This document shows, one piece after another, positions 44,709 through 54,124 of a DNA stretch of 64,000 nucleotides. Both the position numbers and the translations under genes were made by a program. The notes under the pieces were generated by a model. It saw only the letters and a list, made by a program, of their open reading frames with translations, had not been told where the DNA came from and ran no database searches. Location: contig CACZZZ010000008.1 in NCBI GenBank assembly GCA_902785825.1, positions 1 to 64,000 of the forward strand. The letters are read 5' to 3'. The stretch is from an uncultured Bacteroidia bacterium. GTDB taxonomy: Bacteria; Bacteroidota; Bacteroidia; Bacteroidales; UBA932. How positions within the stretch are numbered: the stretch's first letter is position 1; every line of letters starts with the position of its first letter.

Positions 44709-44738
44709 GCAAGATAGTTATTTTCTACCAAAATGCAA
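44709..44738 (-). promoter_or_regulatory. hisLp: Promoter of the his operon
   Basis: On the minus strand TTG (44736-44738) and TATCTTGC (44709-44716) are spaced 19 bases apart; the -7 box departs from TAnnTTTG at the last two bases. It begins one base after the uvrD-type stop codon and ends eight bases before the hisL start. Confidence 0.55.
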
Positions 44739-47189
44739 CTATTCAAAGCGAATTTTCGCGTATTTGAGCAACAAAATCTTCTCTCCATAGTCGTCGAACT
44801 CGATTTTCGCCTTCAAATCAGGGACTGAGCCTGTGATCTCTTTAATCTCTCCGAAACCGAATCTGTTGTGCTCTATACGTTGCCCGACCTTCAGATCCGT
44901 CATAGGGACCGGGATGAACTCTGAATCAGGTATTTTCGGAGGGAGCGGCCTGTTACGTAAAGCCTCCCTGGAGATGGAGCTGGTGACTGTAGGCTGAGGT
45001 TTTGGCTGAGGTTTAGGAATATACCGGACACCTCCGTCTGACATGCCGTACCTGGTCTTGGCAGGGCGGGATCCACCGGAGCCAAATCCCCTGAATGAGC
45101 GTTTGAATCCAAAGCCGAAATCGTCGCCATCATCCTCAAAGTCCCCGGAATCTTCCCTAAGGGGGTTGGAAATGTATTCAGGGTCAATCTCTTTAATGAA
45201 GCGGCTCGGAGAATTCGACTCATGCTTCCCGTTTCGCATCCTGGTGCTGGCGAAAGAAAGATAAAGGCCGGTCTTCGCCCTGGTCATAGCGACATACATC
45301 AGTCTCCGCTCTTCCTCTATGTCATTAAGGGAGGCCAGCATACCGCCGGACGGGAACAAGTTTTCCTCAAGGCCGGCGACAAAGACATAAGGGAACTCGA
45401 GACCTTTAGCGGAATGCGCTGTCATAAGCGCGATCTTGTTCATCGAGTCCTCATCCTGACTGGCGTCCACGTTTGTCAGAAGGGAGATATTCTCAAGGAA
45501 TTCGCCCAATGTCACCACCGGATACTCGACCTGTGTCTCGTCCTCAACTTCACTGTCGGCCAGAAGTTCCTGAAGATATTCGTTCTGACGGTCTTCCACG
45601 AATTGCGCCGCGCTGTTGATGAGCTCCTCGACATTGGAGGCTCTTGACTGCCCCTCTATTGACGAGTCGGATTTGAAATGGGCGTAAAGTCCACTCGCGT
45701 CGGAGACAGACCGGGCCAGCTCATGAGCGTCCGCCACAGCGGCTTTAACCGCGAAACCGTTTATCATGTCGCAGAAAGTCCTGATCCGGGCAACGGCCGG
45801 AGCTTTCAGCCCATATTCGGCGAAATCAGTCTGATAAGCCGCCTTGAACATGGATATTCCCTTTTCGGAGGCCATGGAGGCCAACGCCCCTACAGAAGTG
45901 TCCCCTATTCCTCTGGCAGGCATATTCACGACCCTCTTGAATGACTCATCGTCATTGACATTGACAACCAGCTTCAGATAGGCCATCATGTCCTTCACCT
46001 CCGCACGCTCGAAGAAAGAGTTCCCCGAATAAATCATATAAGGAAGGTTCCTCTTTCTGAGCGCCTCCTCAAGGGCCCTGGACTGTGAGTTGGTGCGATA
46101 AAGGATAGCGAAGTCCTGATACCGGGCATGATCTGTCCTCATCCTCGAAATGATCTCGGAGCAGATCATCAAAGCCTCCTCCTGCTCGGAAAAGCTGTTT
46201 AAAAGCTTGATCTTCTCTCCGGCTCCGGCAACTGAGACACATGTCTTTGGGATACGGCCTTGATTCTTGGCTATCAGCGAGTTAGCAGCATCGACAATAC
46301 TTGCTGTAGAACGGTAATTCTTTTCGAGCCGGAAAACAGCGCAGTCCGGATAGTCTTTCTTGAAATTCAGGATGTTCTCTATCTTCGCACCCCTGAAAGC
46401 GTAGATGGACTGGGAATCATCACCCACGACGCAGATATTCCGATGCCCCACACTCAACTTCTTCAGAATCACATACTGGGCGTAATTCGTGTCCTGGTAC
46501 TCATCCACCAGTATATAGTCGAACCTTGAGGATATCGACTCCAAAGCCTCAGGATTGTCCCTCAGAAGGATATTCATGTTGAGCAGGATGTCATCGAAAT
46601 CCATGACTCCGCTCCTGCGGCATTTCTCTGAATATAAAGAGTAGATGTCGCAAATACGAGACTTCCTGGAGGCCGTGTCCTTCTCAACCGCCTGACGGTT
46701 GTTGCGATATGCCGCCGCTGTCACAAGATTGTTCTTGGCCAAGGAGATCCGGGCCAGGACATCACGTGGCTTATAGACCTTGTCATCCAGGCCCAGTTCC
46801 TTGATGCAGGCTTTCACCGCACTGGTGGAGTCGCTCTGGTCGTAGATGGTGAATGACTCTGGATAGCCGAGTGAGCCGGCATATTCCCGCAGGAACCTTA
46901 TGAAAACAGAATGGAAGGTGCCCATGCGCAGCAACCATGCCCTTCGGCCACCGACCATCCGCGCTATCCTCTCCTTCATCTCGGACGCGGCTTTCTTGGT
47001 GAAAGTCAACGCGAGAATCCTGGACGGATCGCCTCCCCGGGCCAGGATATACGCTATCCTGCTGGTCAGCACTCTCGTCTTTCCCGACCCCGCTCCGGCA
47101 ACGATAAGTACCGGTCCGTCAATATTGCTGACCGCCTGTCTCTGCTCCGCGTTCAGCCCCTCTAATACAGCGTTCCCAATGTTTTCCAT
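44739..47189 (-). CDS. uvrD: ATP-dependent DNA helicase UvrD/PcrA
   Basis: This superfamily 1A 3'-5' DNA helicase (816 residues) serves in nucleotide excision repair, mismatch repair or replication-fork clearance. The Q motif GLNAEQRQAV, Walker A GAGSGKT (32-38), DEYQDTN (motif II), GDDSQSIYAFRGA (motif III) and VALMTAHSAKGLEFPYVFVAGLEE (motif V) are present. A C-terminal Tudor-like segment (VGQRIEHNRFGFGEIKEITG) is as in PcrA. PcrA and UvrD cannot be separated by sequence alone here. It is divergent from nqrA. Confidence 0.95.
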   Translation of the reverse strand: MENIGNAVLEGLNAEQRQAVSNIDGPVLIVAGAGSGKTRVLTSRIAYILARGGDPSRILALTFTKKAASEMKERIARMVGGRRAWLLRMGTFHSVFIRFLREYAGSLGYPESFTIYDQSDSTSAVKACIKELGLDDKVYKPRDVLARISLAKNNLVTAAAYRNNRQAVEKDTASRKSRICDIYSLYSEKCRRSGVMDFDDILLNMNILLRDNPEALESISSRFDYILVDEYQDTNYAQYVILKKLSVGHRNICVVGDDSQSIYAFRGAKIENILNFKKDYPDCAVFRLEKNYRSTASIVDAANSLIAKNQGRIPKTCVSVAGAGEKIKLLNSFSEQEEALMICSEIISRMRTDHARYQDFAILYRTNSQSRALEEALRKRNLPYMIYSGNSFFERAEVKDMMAYLKLVVNVNDDESFKRVVNMPARGIGDTSVGALASMASEKGISMFKAAYQTDFAEYGLKAPAVARIRTFCDMINGFAVKAAVADAHELARSVSDASGLYAHFKSDSSIEGQSRASNVEELINSAAQFVEDRQNEYLQELLADSEVEDETQVEYPVVTLGEFLENISLLTNVDASQDEDSMNKIALMTAHSAKGLEFPYVFVAGLEENLFPSGGMLASLNDIEEERRLMYVAMTRAKTGLYLSFASTRMRNGKHESNSPSRFIKEIDPEYISNPLREDSGDFEDDGDDFGFGFKRSFRGFGSGGSRPAKTRYGMSDGGVRYIPKPQPKPQPTVTSSISREALRNRPLPPKIPDSEFIPVPMTDLKVGQRIEHNRFGFGEIKEITGSVPDLKAKIEFDDYGEKILLLKYAKIRFE

Positions 47190-47196
47190 AATGGCA

Positions 47197-47204
47197 CGAA
47201 AATA
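47197..47204 (-). promoter_or_regulatory. Possible -7 element of uvrD
   Basis: The minus strand reads TATTTTCG, one base off TAnnTTTG, eight bases before the start codon. The same TTCG variant occurs before the Fic gene. Confidence 0.35.
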
Positions 47205-47227
47205 CGGATTTTTTCCCGAAAAATGAG

Positions 47228-47235
47228 TACATTTG
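47228..47235 (+). promoter_or_regulatory. Promoter -7 element of the nqr operon
   Basis: TACATTTG matches TAnnTTTG and lies 47 bases before the nqrA start. No clear -33 TTG was placed. Confidence 0.6.
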
Positions 47236-47282
47236 CAGATTGTAAGCTGAAAATACTATCAACTTAATATTTATTAACAATA

Positions 47283-48623
47283 ATGTCAAACAACATCGTG
47301 TTGAAGAAAGGGCTGAACATTCCAATCAACGGGGAAGCCGCCCTTGAGACAATGAGAACGATCGCGCCTGACGTTGTAGCTGTAAAACCCACTGATTTCA
47401 AGGGTTTCTCCCCTAGGCTCATGGTGAAAGAAGGCGACAAGGTGCTCGCGGGATCCCCTGTTTTGGCAGACAAACAAAACCCCGACATCCTGCTCACATC
47501 TCCGGTAAGCGGAGCGGTGCAGGAGATTGTAAGGGGTGAGAAGAGGAAGCTCCTGGCGGTCCTTATCAAGGCCGAAGGAAACGAGGCGGTCGATTTCGGC
47601 GCCAAGGATCCCAAGGCTCTCAATGCCGAGGATGTCAAGGAGAGCCTTCTCAAGAGTGGTTTGTGGCCAAGTATCATCCAGAGGCCTTACGGTGTCGTCG
47701 CCGATCCGGCGCTTACTCCGAAGGCCATTTTCGTATCCGCTTTCTCCACCGCTCCCTTGGCAGCCGACACTGAGTTCGCTTTCAAAGACGATCTAGGCGC
47801 CATCCAGGCCGGTGTGACCGCTGTCTCCAAGATAGCCAAGGTACATGTCTGCGTCAACAGCGAAAGTTCAGCGTTCGCTTCCCTGAAGGACGCCACGCTC
47901 CACACCGTGATCGCCAAGAAGCATCCGGCCGGCAATGTTGGCGTGCAGATCAGCCATATCTCCCCTATCAAGAAAGGTGAGACCGTATGGACCCTGAGTC
48001 TTCTTTCCCTCGCGGCCATCGGAAAGCTTTTCCTGAACGGTAAGCTTGACCTCTGCCGCAAAGTCGCCGTCACAGGTCCAGCCGCTTTGAAGACCGGTTA
48101 TGTCGTTGCCCTTCCCGGCACTCCTGTCAGCGCCCTCGAGGGTTGTTTCGATCCTTCGGTCGAGACCAGATTCGTCAGCGGAGACGTCCTTTCCGGTGAG
48201 AATATTGGAGCAAATGGGTACATCGGGTTCTTCGACAACCAGGTCACCCTTCTGAAGGAAGGCCGTGAAAGAGAGCTTCTCGGCTGGGCGAATCCTTTAA
48301 GGTTCAACCAGTTCAGCTCCTCCATGGCTTATTTCTCATGGCTCCTTCCGAAGAAAAAGTACAACATGGACACCAACACCCACGGCGGAGTCAGGGCATT
48401 TGTCTGCTCAGACGTTTACGGCAAGGTTCTGCCCATGGACATTTTCCCGGTTTATCTTGTCAAGGCATGCCTCGCCGGCGACATTGACAAGATGGAGCAG
48501 TTCGGTATTTACGAGGTTCTTCCCGAGGACCTGGCCCTCTGCGAGTTCGTGGATCCTTCCAAGAACGACATCCAGGCCATGATCCAGAGCGGTATCGACC
48601 TCATGTTGAAGGAAATGGCGTAA
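47283..48623 (+). CDS. nqrA: Na+-translocating NADH:quinone reductase subunit A
   Basis: This is the peripheral quinone-associated subunit of the Na+-pumping respiratory complex. The 446-residue protein begins with the typical LKKGLNIPINGEAALE and has VKEGDKVLAGSPVLADK and TSPVSGAVQEIVRGEKR, a barrel-sandwich segment related to RnfC. It lies eight bases from nqrB in an unbroken nqrABCDEF operon. Confidence 0.97.
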   Translation: MSNNIVLKKGLNIPINGEAALETMRTIAPDVVAVKPTDFKGFSPRLMVKEGDKVLAGSPVLADKQNPDILLTSPVSGAVQEIVRGEKRKLLAVLIKAEGNEAVDFGAKDPKALNAEDVKESLLKSGLWPSIIQRPYGVVADPALTPKAIFVSAFSTAPLAADTEFAFKDDLGAIQAGVTAVSKIAKVHVCVNSESSAFASLKDATLHTVIAKKHPAGNVGVQISHISPIKKGETVWTLSLLSLAAIGKLFLNGKLDLCRKVAVTGPAALKTGYVVALPGTPVSALEGCFDPSVETRFVSGDVLSGENIGANGYIGFFDNQVTLLKEGRERELLGWANPLRFNQFSSSMAYFSWLLPKKKYNMDTNTHGGVRAFVCSDVYGKVLPMDIFPVYLVKACLAGDIDKMEQFGIYEVLPEDLALCEFVDPSKNDIQAMIQSGIDLMLKEMA

Positions 48624-48630
48624 AAAGGCA

Positions 48631-49770
48631 ATGACTATGGAAGAAAATACAGTAAAACCCGGCCTTTTCGAAAAAGGCGGCAAACTTGGGTGGCTGCATT
48701 CCACATGGGATGCCTTTGACACCTTCCTCCGCGTTCCCGCGACAGTGACCTCCAAGGGAGCTCACGTCAGGGATTCCATCGACATCAAAAGGGTCATGAT
48801 CATCGTGGTGATCGCCCTCGTTCCCGCCGCCCTGTTCGGCATGTGGAACGTCGGCTACCAGCACCACCTTGCCATGAACGACCTTCCCGGCTTCTGGAAC
48901 CAGTTCTTCTGGGGTCTTTGGAAGGTTATTCCTCTCTATTTGGTTTCCTACATCGTCGGTCTCGGCATCGAGTTCACCAGTGCCCAGATCAAGGGCGAGG
49001 AGGTTAACGAGGGTTACCTCGTCTCTGGATTCCTCATTCCGCTGATCGTCCCTGTGGACGTTCCCCTCTGGATGCTCGCCATCGCTGTGGCTTTCGCGGT
49101 CATATTCGGCAAAGAGGTCTTCGGAGGCACCGGAATGAACTTCCTGAACCCGGCCCTGCTCTGCCGCGCCTTCCTGTTCTTCTCGTATCCGAGCGCCATG
49201 TCCGGATCACAGGTCTGGATCGCCCGCCGCTGCGGCGCCGACGCCATCACCGGAGCCACCCCTCTCTCCTTCATGGGTGAGGGCATGGAAGCCATCACCA
49301 ACAATGGCTACACCTTCTGGAACATGTTCGCCGGAACCGTCCCCGGATCTGTCGGTGAGACTTCCGTGATCGCCATCCTCATCGGTGCCTTCATCATCCT
49401 TTGGACTGGAGTCGCCAGCTGGAAGATCATGGTCTCCTCCATAGCCGGAGCTCTCTTCGTGGGCTGGCTTGGAACAGCTTTCGGCGCCACTGACGTGCCC
49501 GCTTACACTCAGCTCGTCATGGGTGGCTTCGCTTTCGGTACCGTATTCATGGCCACCGACCCTGTCACCTCGGCACAGACCGAGTGCGGCAAATGGATCT
49601 ACGGATTCCTCGTCGGCGCGCTCTGCATCACTGTAAGGCTCTTCAATCCCGGTTACGCCGAGGGTATGATGCTCGCTATTCTCCTTATGAACACATTCGC
49701 TCCGCTCATCGACCACTGTGTCGTGTCAAGCGCTACCAAGAAAAGAGCGAAGAAAGTCTCGATCGCTTAA
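48631..49770 (+). CDS. nqrB: Na+-translocating NADH:quinone reductase subunit B
   Basis: This multi-span membrane subunit (379 residues) carries covalent FMN and riboflavin and forms part of the Na+ channel. DAITGATPLSFMGEG is the flavinylation motif, with FMN expected on the motif threonine. About ten hydrophobic segments are visible after an N-terminal cytosolic stretch. Confidence 0.97.
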   Translation: MTMEENTVKPGLFEKGGKLGWLHSTWDAFDTFLRVPATVTSKGAHVRDSIDIKRVMIIVVIALVPAALFGMWNVGYQHHLAMNDLPGFWNQFFWGLWKVIPLYLVSYIVGLGIEFTSAQIKGEEVNEGYLVSGFLIPLIVPVDVPLWMLAIAVAFAVIFGKEVFGGTGMNFLNPALLCRAFLFFSYPSAMSGSQVWIARRCGADAITGATPLSFMGEGMEAITNNGYTFWNMFAGTVPGSVGETSVIAILIGAFIILWTGVASWKIMVSSIAGALFVGWLGTAFGATDVPAYTQLVMGGFAFGTVFMATDPVTSAQTECGKWIYGFLVGALCITVRLFNPGYAEGMMLAILLMNTFAPLIDHCVVSSATKKRAKKVSIA

Positions 49771-49783
49771 TTGTATTAAGGAT

Positions 49784-50548
49784 ATGAATACAAACAGTAA
49801 CATATACACAGTTATTTACACGACCGTCATAGTGACGCTCGTGGCAGCGATCCTGGCTATCGTCTCCCAGTCTCTCAAATCGAGACAGGAGGCCAACGAG
49901 AAGGCTGACACCATCTCCCAGATGATGACCGCCGCCAAGTTCGCCACCAAGGCCGAGCTCCAGAAAATGGGCAACACGGCCGTGCTGGCCAAGTATGCCG
50001 AGGAGATCGGACAGGCTTTCATCGTCGGTCCCGACGGAAAGAAAGTCTCTGACCTGCCCCTCGACAAGGTATATTCTCCCAAAGAGCTCAAGAAGCAGAA
50101 CTATAACATCAAAGGCGCCGGCACTGCCGAGATCCCCGTTTTCATATTCAAGAACGGCACAACAGTCGTTCCTGTCTATGGCGCGGGCCTGTGGGGTCCG
50201 GTCTGGGGTTATATCGCTTTCGAGCCGAACTCCAACACCATCAAGGGCGCTTATTTCGATCATGAGAGCGAGACTGCCGGTCTTGGCGCGAAGATCAAGG
50301 ACGATCCTGAATTCCAGAACGAATTTGTCGGTGAGAAAGCTGATTTCTCAAACGCCAACATCTTTGACATCGTCAAGGGAGGCGCTCCCAAAGAGGCCGA
50401 CGGATCTTCCGTGATAGACAACATGATCGACGCTATCACCGGTGCCACAATGACTTCCAACGGACTTGACACCGCCATTGACACTTGGCTCGGAGCCTAT
50501 TCCGCTTATTTCAAAGGCGCTGTCACCACTAAAACCGAGGAGGAATAA
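49784..50548 (+). CDS. nqrC: Na+-translocating NADH:quinone reductase subunit C
   Basis: This is a single-span subunit (254 residues; membrane segment about 8-28) with a periplasmic FMN-binding domain. DAITGATMTSNG is the second flavinylation motif of the complex, and YGAGLWGPVWGYIAF and SETAGLGAKI are conserved. The start at MNTNSNIYTVIYT follows 13 bases after nqrB; an upstream in-frame codon inside nqrB is rejected. An FMN transferase (ApbE) needed for flavinylation is not in the window. Confidence 0.97.
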   Translation: MNTNSNIYTVIYTTVIVTLVAAILAIVSQSLKSRQEANEKADTISQMMTAAKFATKAELQKMGNTAVLAKYAEEIGQAFIVGPDGKKVSDLPLDKVYSPKELKKQNYNIKGAGTAEIPVFIFKNGTTVVPVYGAGLWGPVWGYIAFEPNSNTIKGAYFDHESETAGLGAKIKDDPEFQNEFVGEKADFSNANIFDIVKGGAPKEADGSSVIDNMIDAITGATMTSNGLDTAIDTWLGAYSAYFKGAVTTKTEEE

Positions 50549-50550
50549 TC

Positions 50551-51165
50551 ATGGACGCTAAACTGAAAGAAACAATACTCAATCCGATCTTCAAGGGCAA
50601 CCCTATCACCGTCCTTGTCCTCGGTATCTGCTCTTCCCTGGCCGTCACGGTCACAATGAAGGGCGCGCTCGTGATGGCTCTCTCCGTTATAGCCGTCACA
50701 GGAATATCCAGCCTGATCCTTTCCCTGCTGAGGAATACGATTCCCAGCCGTGTCAGGATTATCGTCCAGCTCGTCGTCGTCGCCATGATGGTTATCCTTG
50801 TGGACCAGATACTGAAGTCATTTGAGGCCACTTACGCGATCGACAAGCAGTTGTCCGTCTATATCGGTCTGATCATCACCAACTGTATCGTCATGGGCCG
50901 CATCGAGGCTTTCGCCCTCGGCAACAAGCCCTGGCCCAGTTTCCTTGACGGAGTCGCCAACGGAGCAGGCTACGGCATGATCCTCATCATTGTGGCCTTC
51001 TTCCGCGAGCTTCTCGGCAGCGGCACCCTTTTCGGTGTCGACATTCTGAACTGGCTCGGCTACGTACCTAACAACCTGGTGATCCTCCCGCCCTTCGCGC
51101 TCATCCTTCTGGGATGCATCGTCTGGGTCCAGAGGAGCATTCAGAAAGACTTGCAGGAGAAATAG
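50551..51165 (+). CDS. nqrD: Na+-translocating NADH:quinone reductase subunit D
   Basis: This integral-membrane subunit (204 residues, six hydrophobic segments) is related to RnfE. With NqrE it holds an intramembrane iron centre; a family-typical cysteine lies in LGICSSLAVTV, and another in LIITNCIVMGRIEAFA. It begins two bases after the nqrC stop. Confidence 0.96.
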   Translation: MDAKLKETILNPIFKGNPITVLVLGICSSLAVTVTMKGALVMALSVIAVTGISSLILSLLRNTIPSRVRIIVQLVVVAMMVILVDQILKSFEATYAIDKQLSVYIGLIITNCIVMGRIEAFALGNKPWPSFLDGVANGAGYGMILIIVAFFRELLGSGTLFGVDILNWLGYVPNNLVILPPFALILLGCIVWVQRSIQKDLQEK

Positions 51166-51180
51166 TTAAACATCAAGGTT

Positions 51181-51777
51181 ATGGAATATCTCAGCTTATT
51201 CGTAAAGTCAATATTCGTTGACAACATGATCTTCGCCTACTTCCTGGGTATGTGCTCATACCTGGCGGTATCGAAGAATGTGAAGACGGCTGCCGGCCTT
51301 GGTGTCGCGGTCATATTCGTCCTGCTCGTTACCCTCCCGATCAACTATCTGCTCAACAGATATGTCCTGGCTCCCGACGCCCTGATCAAAGGTGTTGACC
51401 TGAGCTTCCTCAGCTTCATCATCTTTATCGCCGTGATCGCCGCCATCGTACAGATCGTCGAGATGGTCGTCGAGAAATTCAGCCCGTCTCTCTATTCCGC
51501 CCTGGGAATCTTCCTCCCGCTGATTGCCGTCAACTGCGCGATCCTCGGAGGCTCGCTGTTCATGCAGCAGAAGGATTTCGCAAATGTCGGTGAGTCGGCT
51601 GTCTATGCCCTCGGCTCCGGTATCGGCTGGTTCCTCGCCATTGTCTCTCTCGCCGCTATCCGCGAGAAGATGGCCTACAGCAAGGTTCCCGCTCCCCTCA
51701 AGGGTCTCGGAATCACTTTCATCACCGTCGGCCTTATGGCCATCGCTATGATGACATTCATGGGTATATCACTTTAA
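51181..51777 (+). CDS. nqrE: Na+-translocating NADH:quinone reductase subunit E
   Basis: This is an integral-membrane subunit (198 residues, six hydrophobic segments), the pseudo-symmetric partner of NqrD and related to RnfA. The cysteines in [13 protein letters not shown] and [15 protein letters not shown] are the expected ligands of the shared iron site. Confidence 0.96.
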   Translation: MEYLSLFVKSIFVDNMIFAYFLGMCSYLAVSKNVKTAAGLGVAVIFVLLVTLPINYLLNRYVLAPDALIKGVDLSFLSFIIFIAVIAAIVQIVEMVVEKFSPSLYSALGIFLPLIAVNCAILGGSLFMQQKDFANVGESAVYALGSGIGWFLAIVSLAAIREKMAYSKVPAPLKGLGITFITVGLMAIAMMTFMGISL

Positions 51778-51792
51778 AAAGGAGGTAAGGCA

Positions 51793-53061
51793 ATGTTCAA
51801 CACTATCATCGGAGCGATCGCGACAATAGTTGTCGTCACGCTCATTCTTGTGGCCCTCCTCCTTGTGATCAAGGCCAAACTAACCCCTTCCGGCTCTGTC
51901 TCCATCGACATCAACGGTGGCAAGAAGACCATGGAAGTTCCTATTGGAGGCGACCTCATGCACACCCTCGCTGATCAGGGAATATTCCTCCCTTCAGCTT
52001 GCGGTGGTAAGGCCAACTGCGGCCAGTGCAAGGTCCAGGTCCTTGAAGGCGGCGGAAGCATCCTTCCCACAGAGAAGGGCTTCTTCAACCGCAAGCAGAT
52101 CAAGGACGGCTACCGTCTGGGTTGCCAGGTCAAGATCAAGGACAACATCAAGATCCAGGTTCCTGACTCGACGCTCAGCGTCAAGAAACTCGAGTGCGAG
52201 GTGATCAGCAACGACAACGTCGCGACCTTCATCAAAGAGTTCACAGTCAAGCTCCCTGAGGGCGAGAACATCGAGTTCAAGTCCGGAGAGTACATCCAGA
52301 TCGACATTCCCGAGTACGACATCGACTTCGCCGACATCGACGTGGCTCCCGAGTACAGGGGTGACTGGGAGAAGTACGGCTTCTTTGGCATCAAGGCCAA
52401 GAACACCGTCCCGACCATCCGCGCCTACTCCATGGCCTCGTATCCCGCAGAGAAGAACGTCATCAAGCTCAACGTCCGTATCGCCACTCCTCCTTTCGAC
52501 AGGAGCCAGCCTAAGGGCGTCTTCAAGATGCTGCCCGTTCCTCCGGGTGTCGCCTCATCCTACGTGTTCACCCGCAAGCCGGGCGACAAGGTCTGGATCA
52601 GCGGGCCGTTCGGAGAGTTCCTTCTCCCGAAGGACGATCCCGAGGAGCAGGAATATATCTTCGTTGGTGGTGGTGCCGGTATGGCCCCTCTGAGAAGCCA
52701 CATCATGCACCTCTTCAAGACATTGAAGACCGGCCGCAAGGTCAGCTTCTTCTACGGAGCCCGCGCCCTTGTCGAGGCCTTCTATCTTGAGGACTTCGCC
52801 GAGATCGAGAGGGAGTTCCCGAACTTCAAGTTCTACCTCGCCCTCGACCGTCCGGATCCCGCCGCGGATGCCGCCGGAGTCAAGTACACCCCTGGCTTTG
52901 TCCACAACGTGATGTACGAGACCTATCTGAAGAACCACGAGACTCCCGAGGACATCAAGTACTTCATGTGCGGCCCGCCTATGATGGTGGCCTCAGTCAA
53001 CAAGCTGCTTGACAGCCTCGGCGTCCCGCCCGAGAGCATCCTCTACGATAACTTCAGCTAA
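51793..53061 (+). CDS. nqrF: Na+-translocating NADH:quinone reductase subunit F
   Basis: This is the NADH-oxidising entry subunit (422 residues). A membrane segment (about 5-26) precedes a 2Fe-2S ferredoxin domain with C70, C76, C79 and C111, then an FAD domain (RAYSMASYP) and an NADH domain ([25 protein letters not shown]). Electrons pass from NADH through FAD and the cluster to the membrane subunits. It is the last gene of the operon, followed by a terminator. Confidence 0.98.
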   Translation: MFNTIIGAIATIVVVTLILVALLLVIKAKLTPSGSVSIDINGGKKTMEVPIGGDLMHTLADQGIFLPSACGGKANCGQCKVQVLEGGGSILPTEKGFFNRKQIKDGYRLGCQVKIKDNIKIQVPDSTLSVKKLECEVISNDNVATFIKEFTVKLPEGENIEFKSGEYIQIDIPEYDIDFADIDVAPEYRGDWEKYGFFGIKAKNTVPTIRAYSMASYPAEKNVIKLNVRIATPPFDRSQPKGVFKMLPVPPGVASSYVFTRKPGDKVWISGPFGEFLLPKDDPEEQEYIFVGGGAGMAPLRSHIMHLFKTLKTGRKVSFFYGARALVEAFYLEDFAEIEREFPNFKFYLALDRPDPAADAAGVKYTPGFVHNVMYETYLKNHETPEDIKYFMCGPPMMVASVNKLLDSLGVPPESILYDNFS

Positions 53062-53083
53062 TCTCACTGAATATCTCTAAACA

Positions 53084-53121
53084 TTCCCCTCGCCCCGATT
53101 TTCAGGACGAGGGGAAATTTT
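53084..53121 (+). terminator. Terminator of the nqr operon
   Basis: A 9-bp stem TTCCCCTCG/CGAGGGGAA (53084-53092 with 53108-53116, loop of 15) is followed by a T-rich stretch that merges with the next promoter. Confidence 0.75.
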
Positions 53122-53123
53122 AT

Positions 53124-53131
53124 TATATTTG
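53124..53131 (+). promoter_or_regulatory. Promoter -7 element of the metallo-hydrolase gene
   Basis: TATATTTG matches the consensus perfectly, 25 bases before the chosen start. It excludes an in-frame TTG at 53129 as the start. Confidence 0.65.
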
Positions 53132-53155
53132 TATAATCACCAATTCCGGCAGATT

Positions 53156-54124
53156 ATGGACAGACGGAAATTCTTGAATATCAGCACCGGGGCGGCTGTG
53201 GCGACGGGTGTCGCCGGGGTGTTGCCCGGCTGCGCGGCCGCTGCGGGCGCGAAGCGTACGGCCTCGGAGACCTCGACAAGGTCTGGCGACCCGGTTCATA
53301 TAAAACATGGCGACGAGGCCGGAACTCCACTCACGATGCGCTTCCTCGGGACAGGTGCCGCTGACTGGAACGGCAGGGACGACCGGGGAGAGTTGCGCAG
53401 ACTCTCCAGCGTTCTGCTCGACAACAAGGTACTGATCGATTTCACTCCTTCCGACAAGGACATGATCCCTGCCGGAGTCAAGCCGGAAGTCATATTCTAC
53501 ACCCATTCCCATGGAGATCATTACAACCCTGAGGCCGCCCTTAAACTAGGAATAAAGAATGTCTTCCTCGGAGCCACATGGGTGGAAAGGGCAAAAGCCG
53601 ACTTCGCGAAAGCGGTCAAGGAGACCGGGGGCAAGGTACCCGAGGTCACTCCCCTCTCCCTTGGCGACAAAGTCACTATCAACGGGATGACCTTGACGGC
53701 CCTCCCCGCCAATCATGCGACCGGAGACTTGAATGAGCAGACACTGATCTATCTCATTGAGAAACAAGAAGTGAGGGTCGTGTACGCCACGGACACAGGT
53801 GGTATTCCGGCAATTGCGGCCAGGTTAGCCGGCATCGACCCCCACGCTAAAGGCAAGGCGATCACCGGCCTTGTCATGGAGGCCACGATGGGACTTGACG
53901 GCGATGAGGACTTCAGGATATTCACACACTCAAGTGTCGGGACTGTCCTTAGGACTACACACATGCTCCTGGACAAAGGCCGGTACATCCCTAAAGAAGG
54001 CCAGCCGGTTTATCTGACACACCTCGCTCGTACCTTGCACGGAACCCAGGCTGAGCTTGACGCCACGTTGCCCAAGCCCTTGAAAGCCGCTTACGACGGC
54101 CTGGAAGTCACCTTCACCGCCTGA
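53156..54124 (+). CDS. MBL-fold metallo-hydrolase with Tat-like lipoprotein signal
   Basis: The N-terminus DRRKFLNISTGAAVATG has a twin-arginine-like motif, and VLPGC supplies a lipobox, so export as a folded lipoprotein is suggested. The remainder is a metallo-beta-lactamase fold with THSHGDHYN (HxHxDH zinc site), then NHATGD and YATDTGG. The substrate is unknown. The last 34 bases overlap, tail to tail, the end of the acyl-CoA synthetase gene on the other strand. Confidence 0.85.
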   Translation: MDRRKFLNISTGAAVATGVAGVLPGCAAAAGAKRTASETSTRSGDPVHIKHGDEAGTPLTMRFLGTGAADWNGRDDRGELRRLSSVLLDNKVLIDFTPSDKDMIPAGVKPEVIFYTHSHGDHYNPEAALKLGIKNVFLGATWVERAKADFAKAVKETGGKVPEVTPLSLGDKVTINGMTLTALPANHATGDLNEQTLIYLIEKQEVRVVYATDTGGIPAIAARLAGIDPHAKGKAITGLVMEATMGLDGDEDFRIFTHSSVGTVLRTTHMLLDKGRYIPKEGQPVYLTHLARTLHGTQAELDATLPKPLKAAYDGLEVTFTA

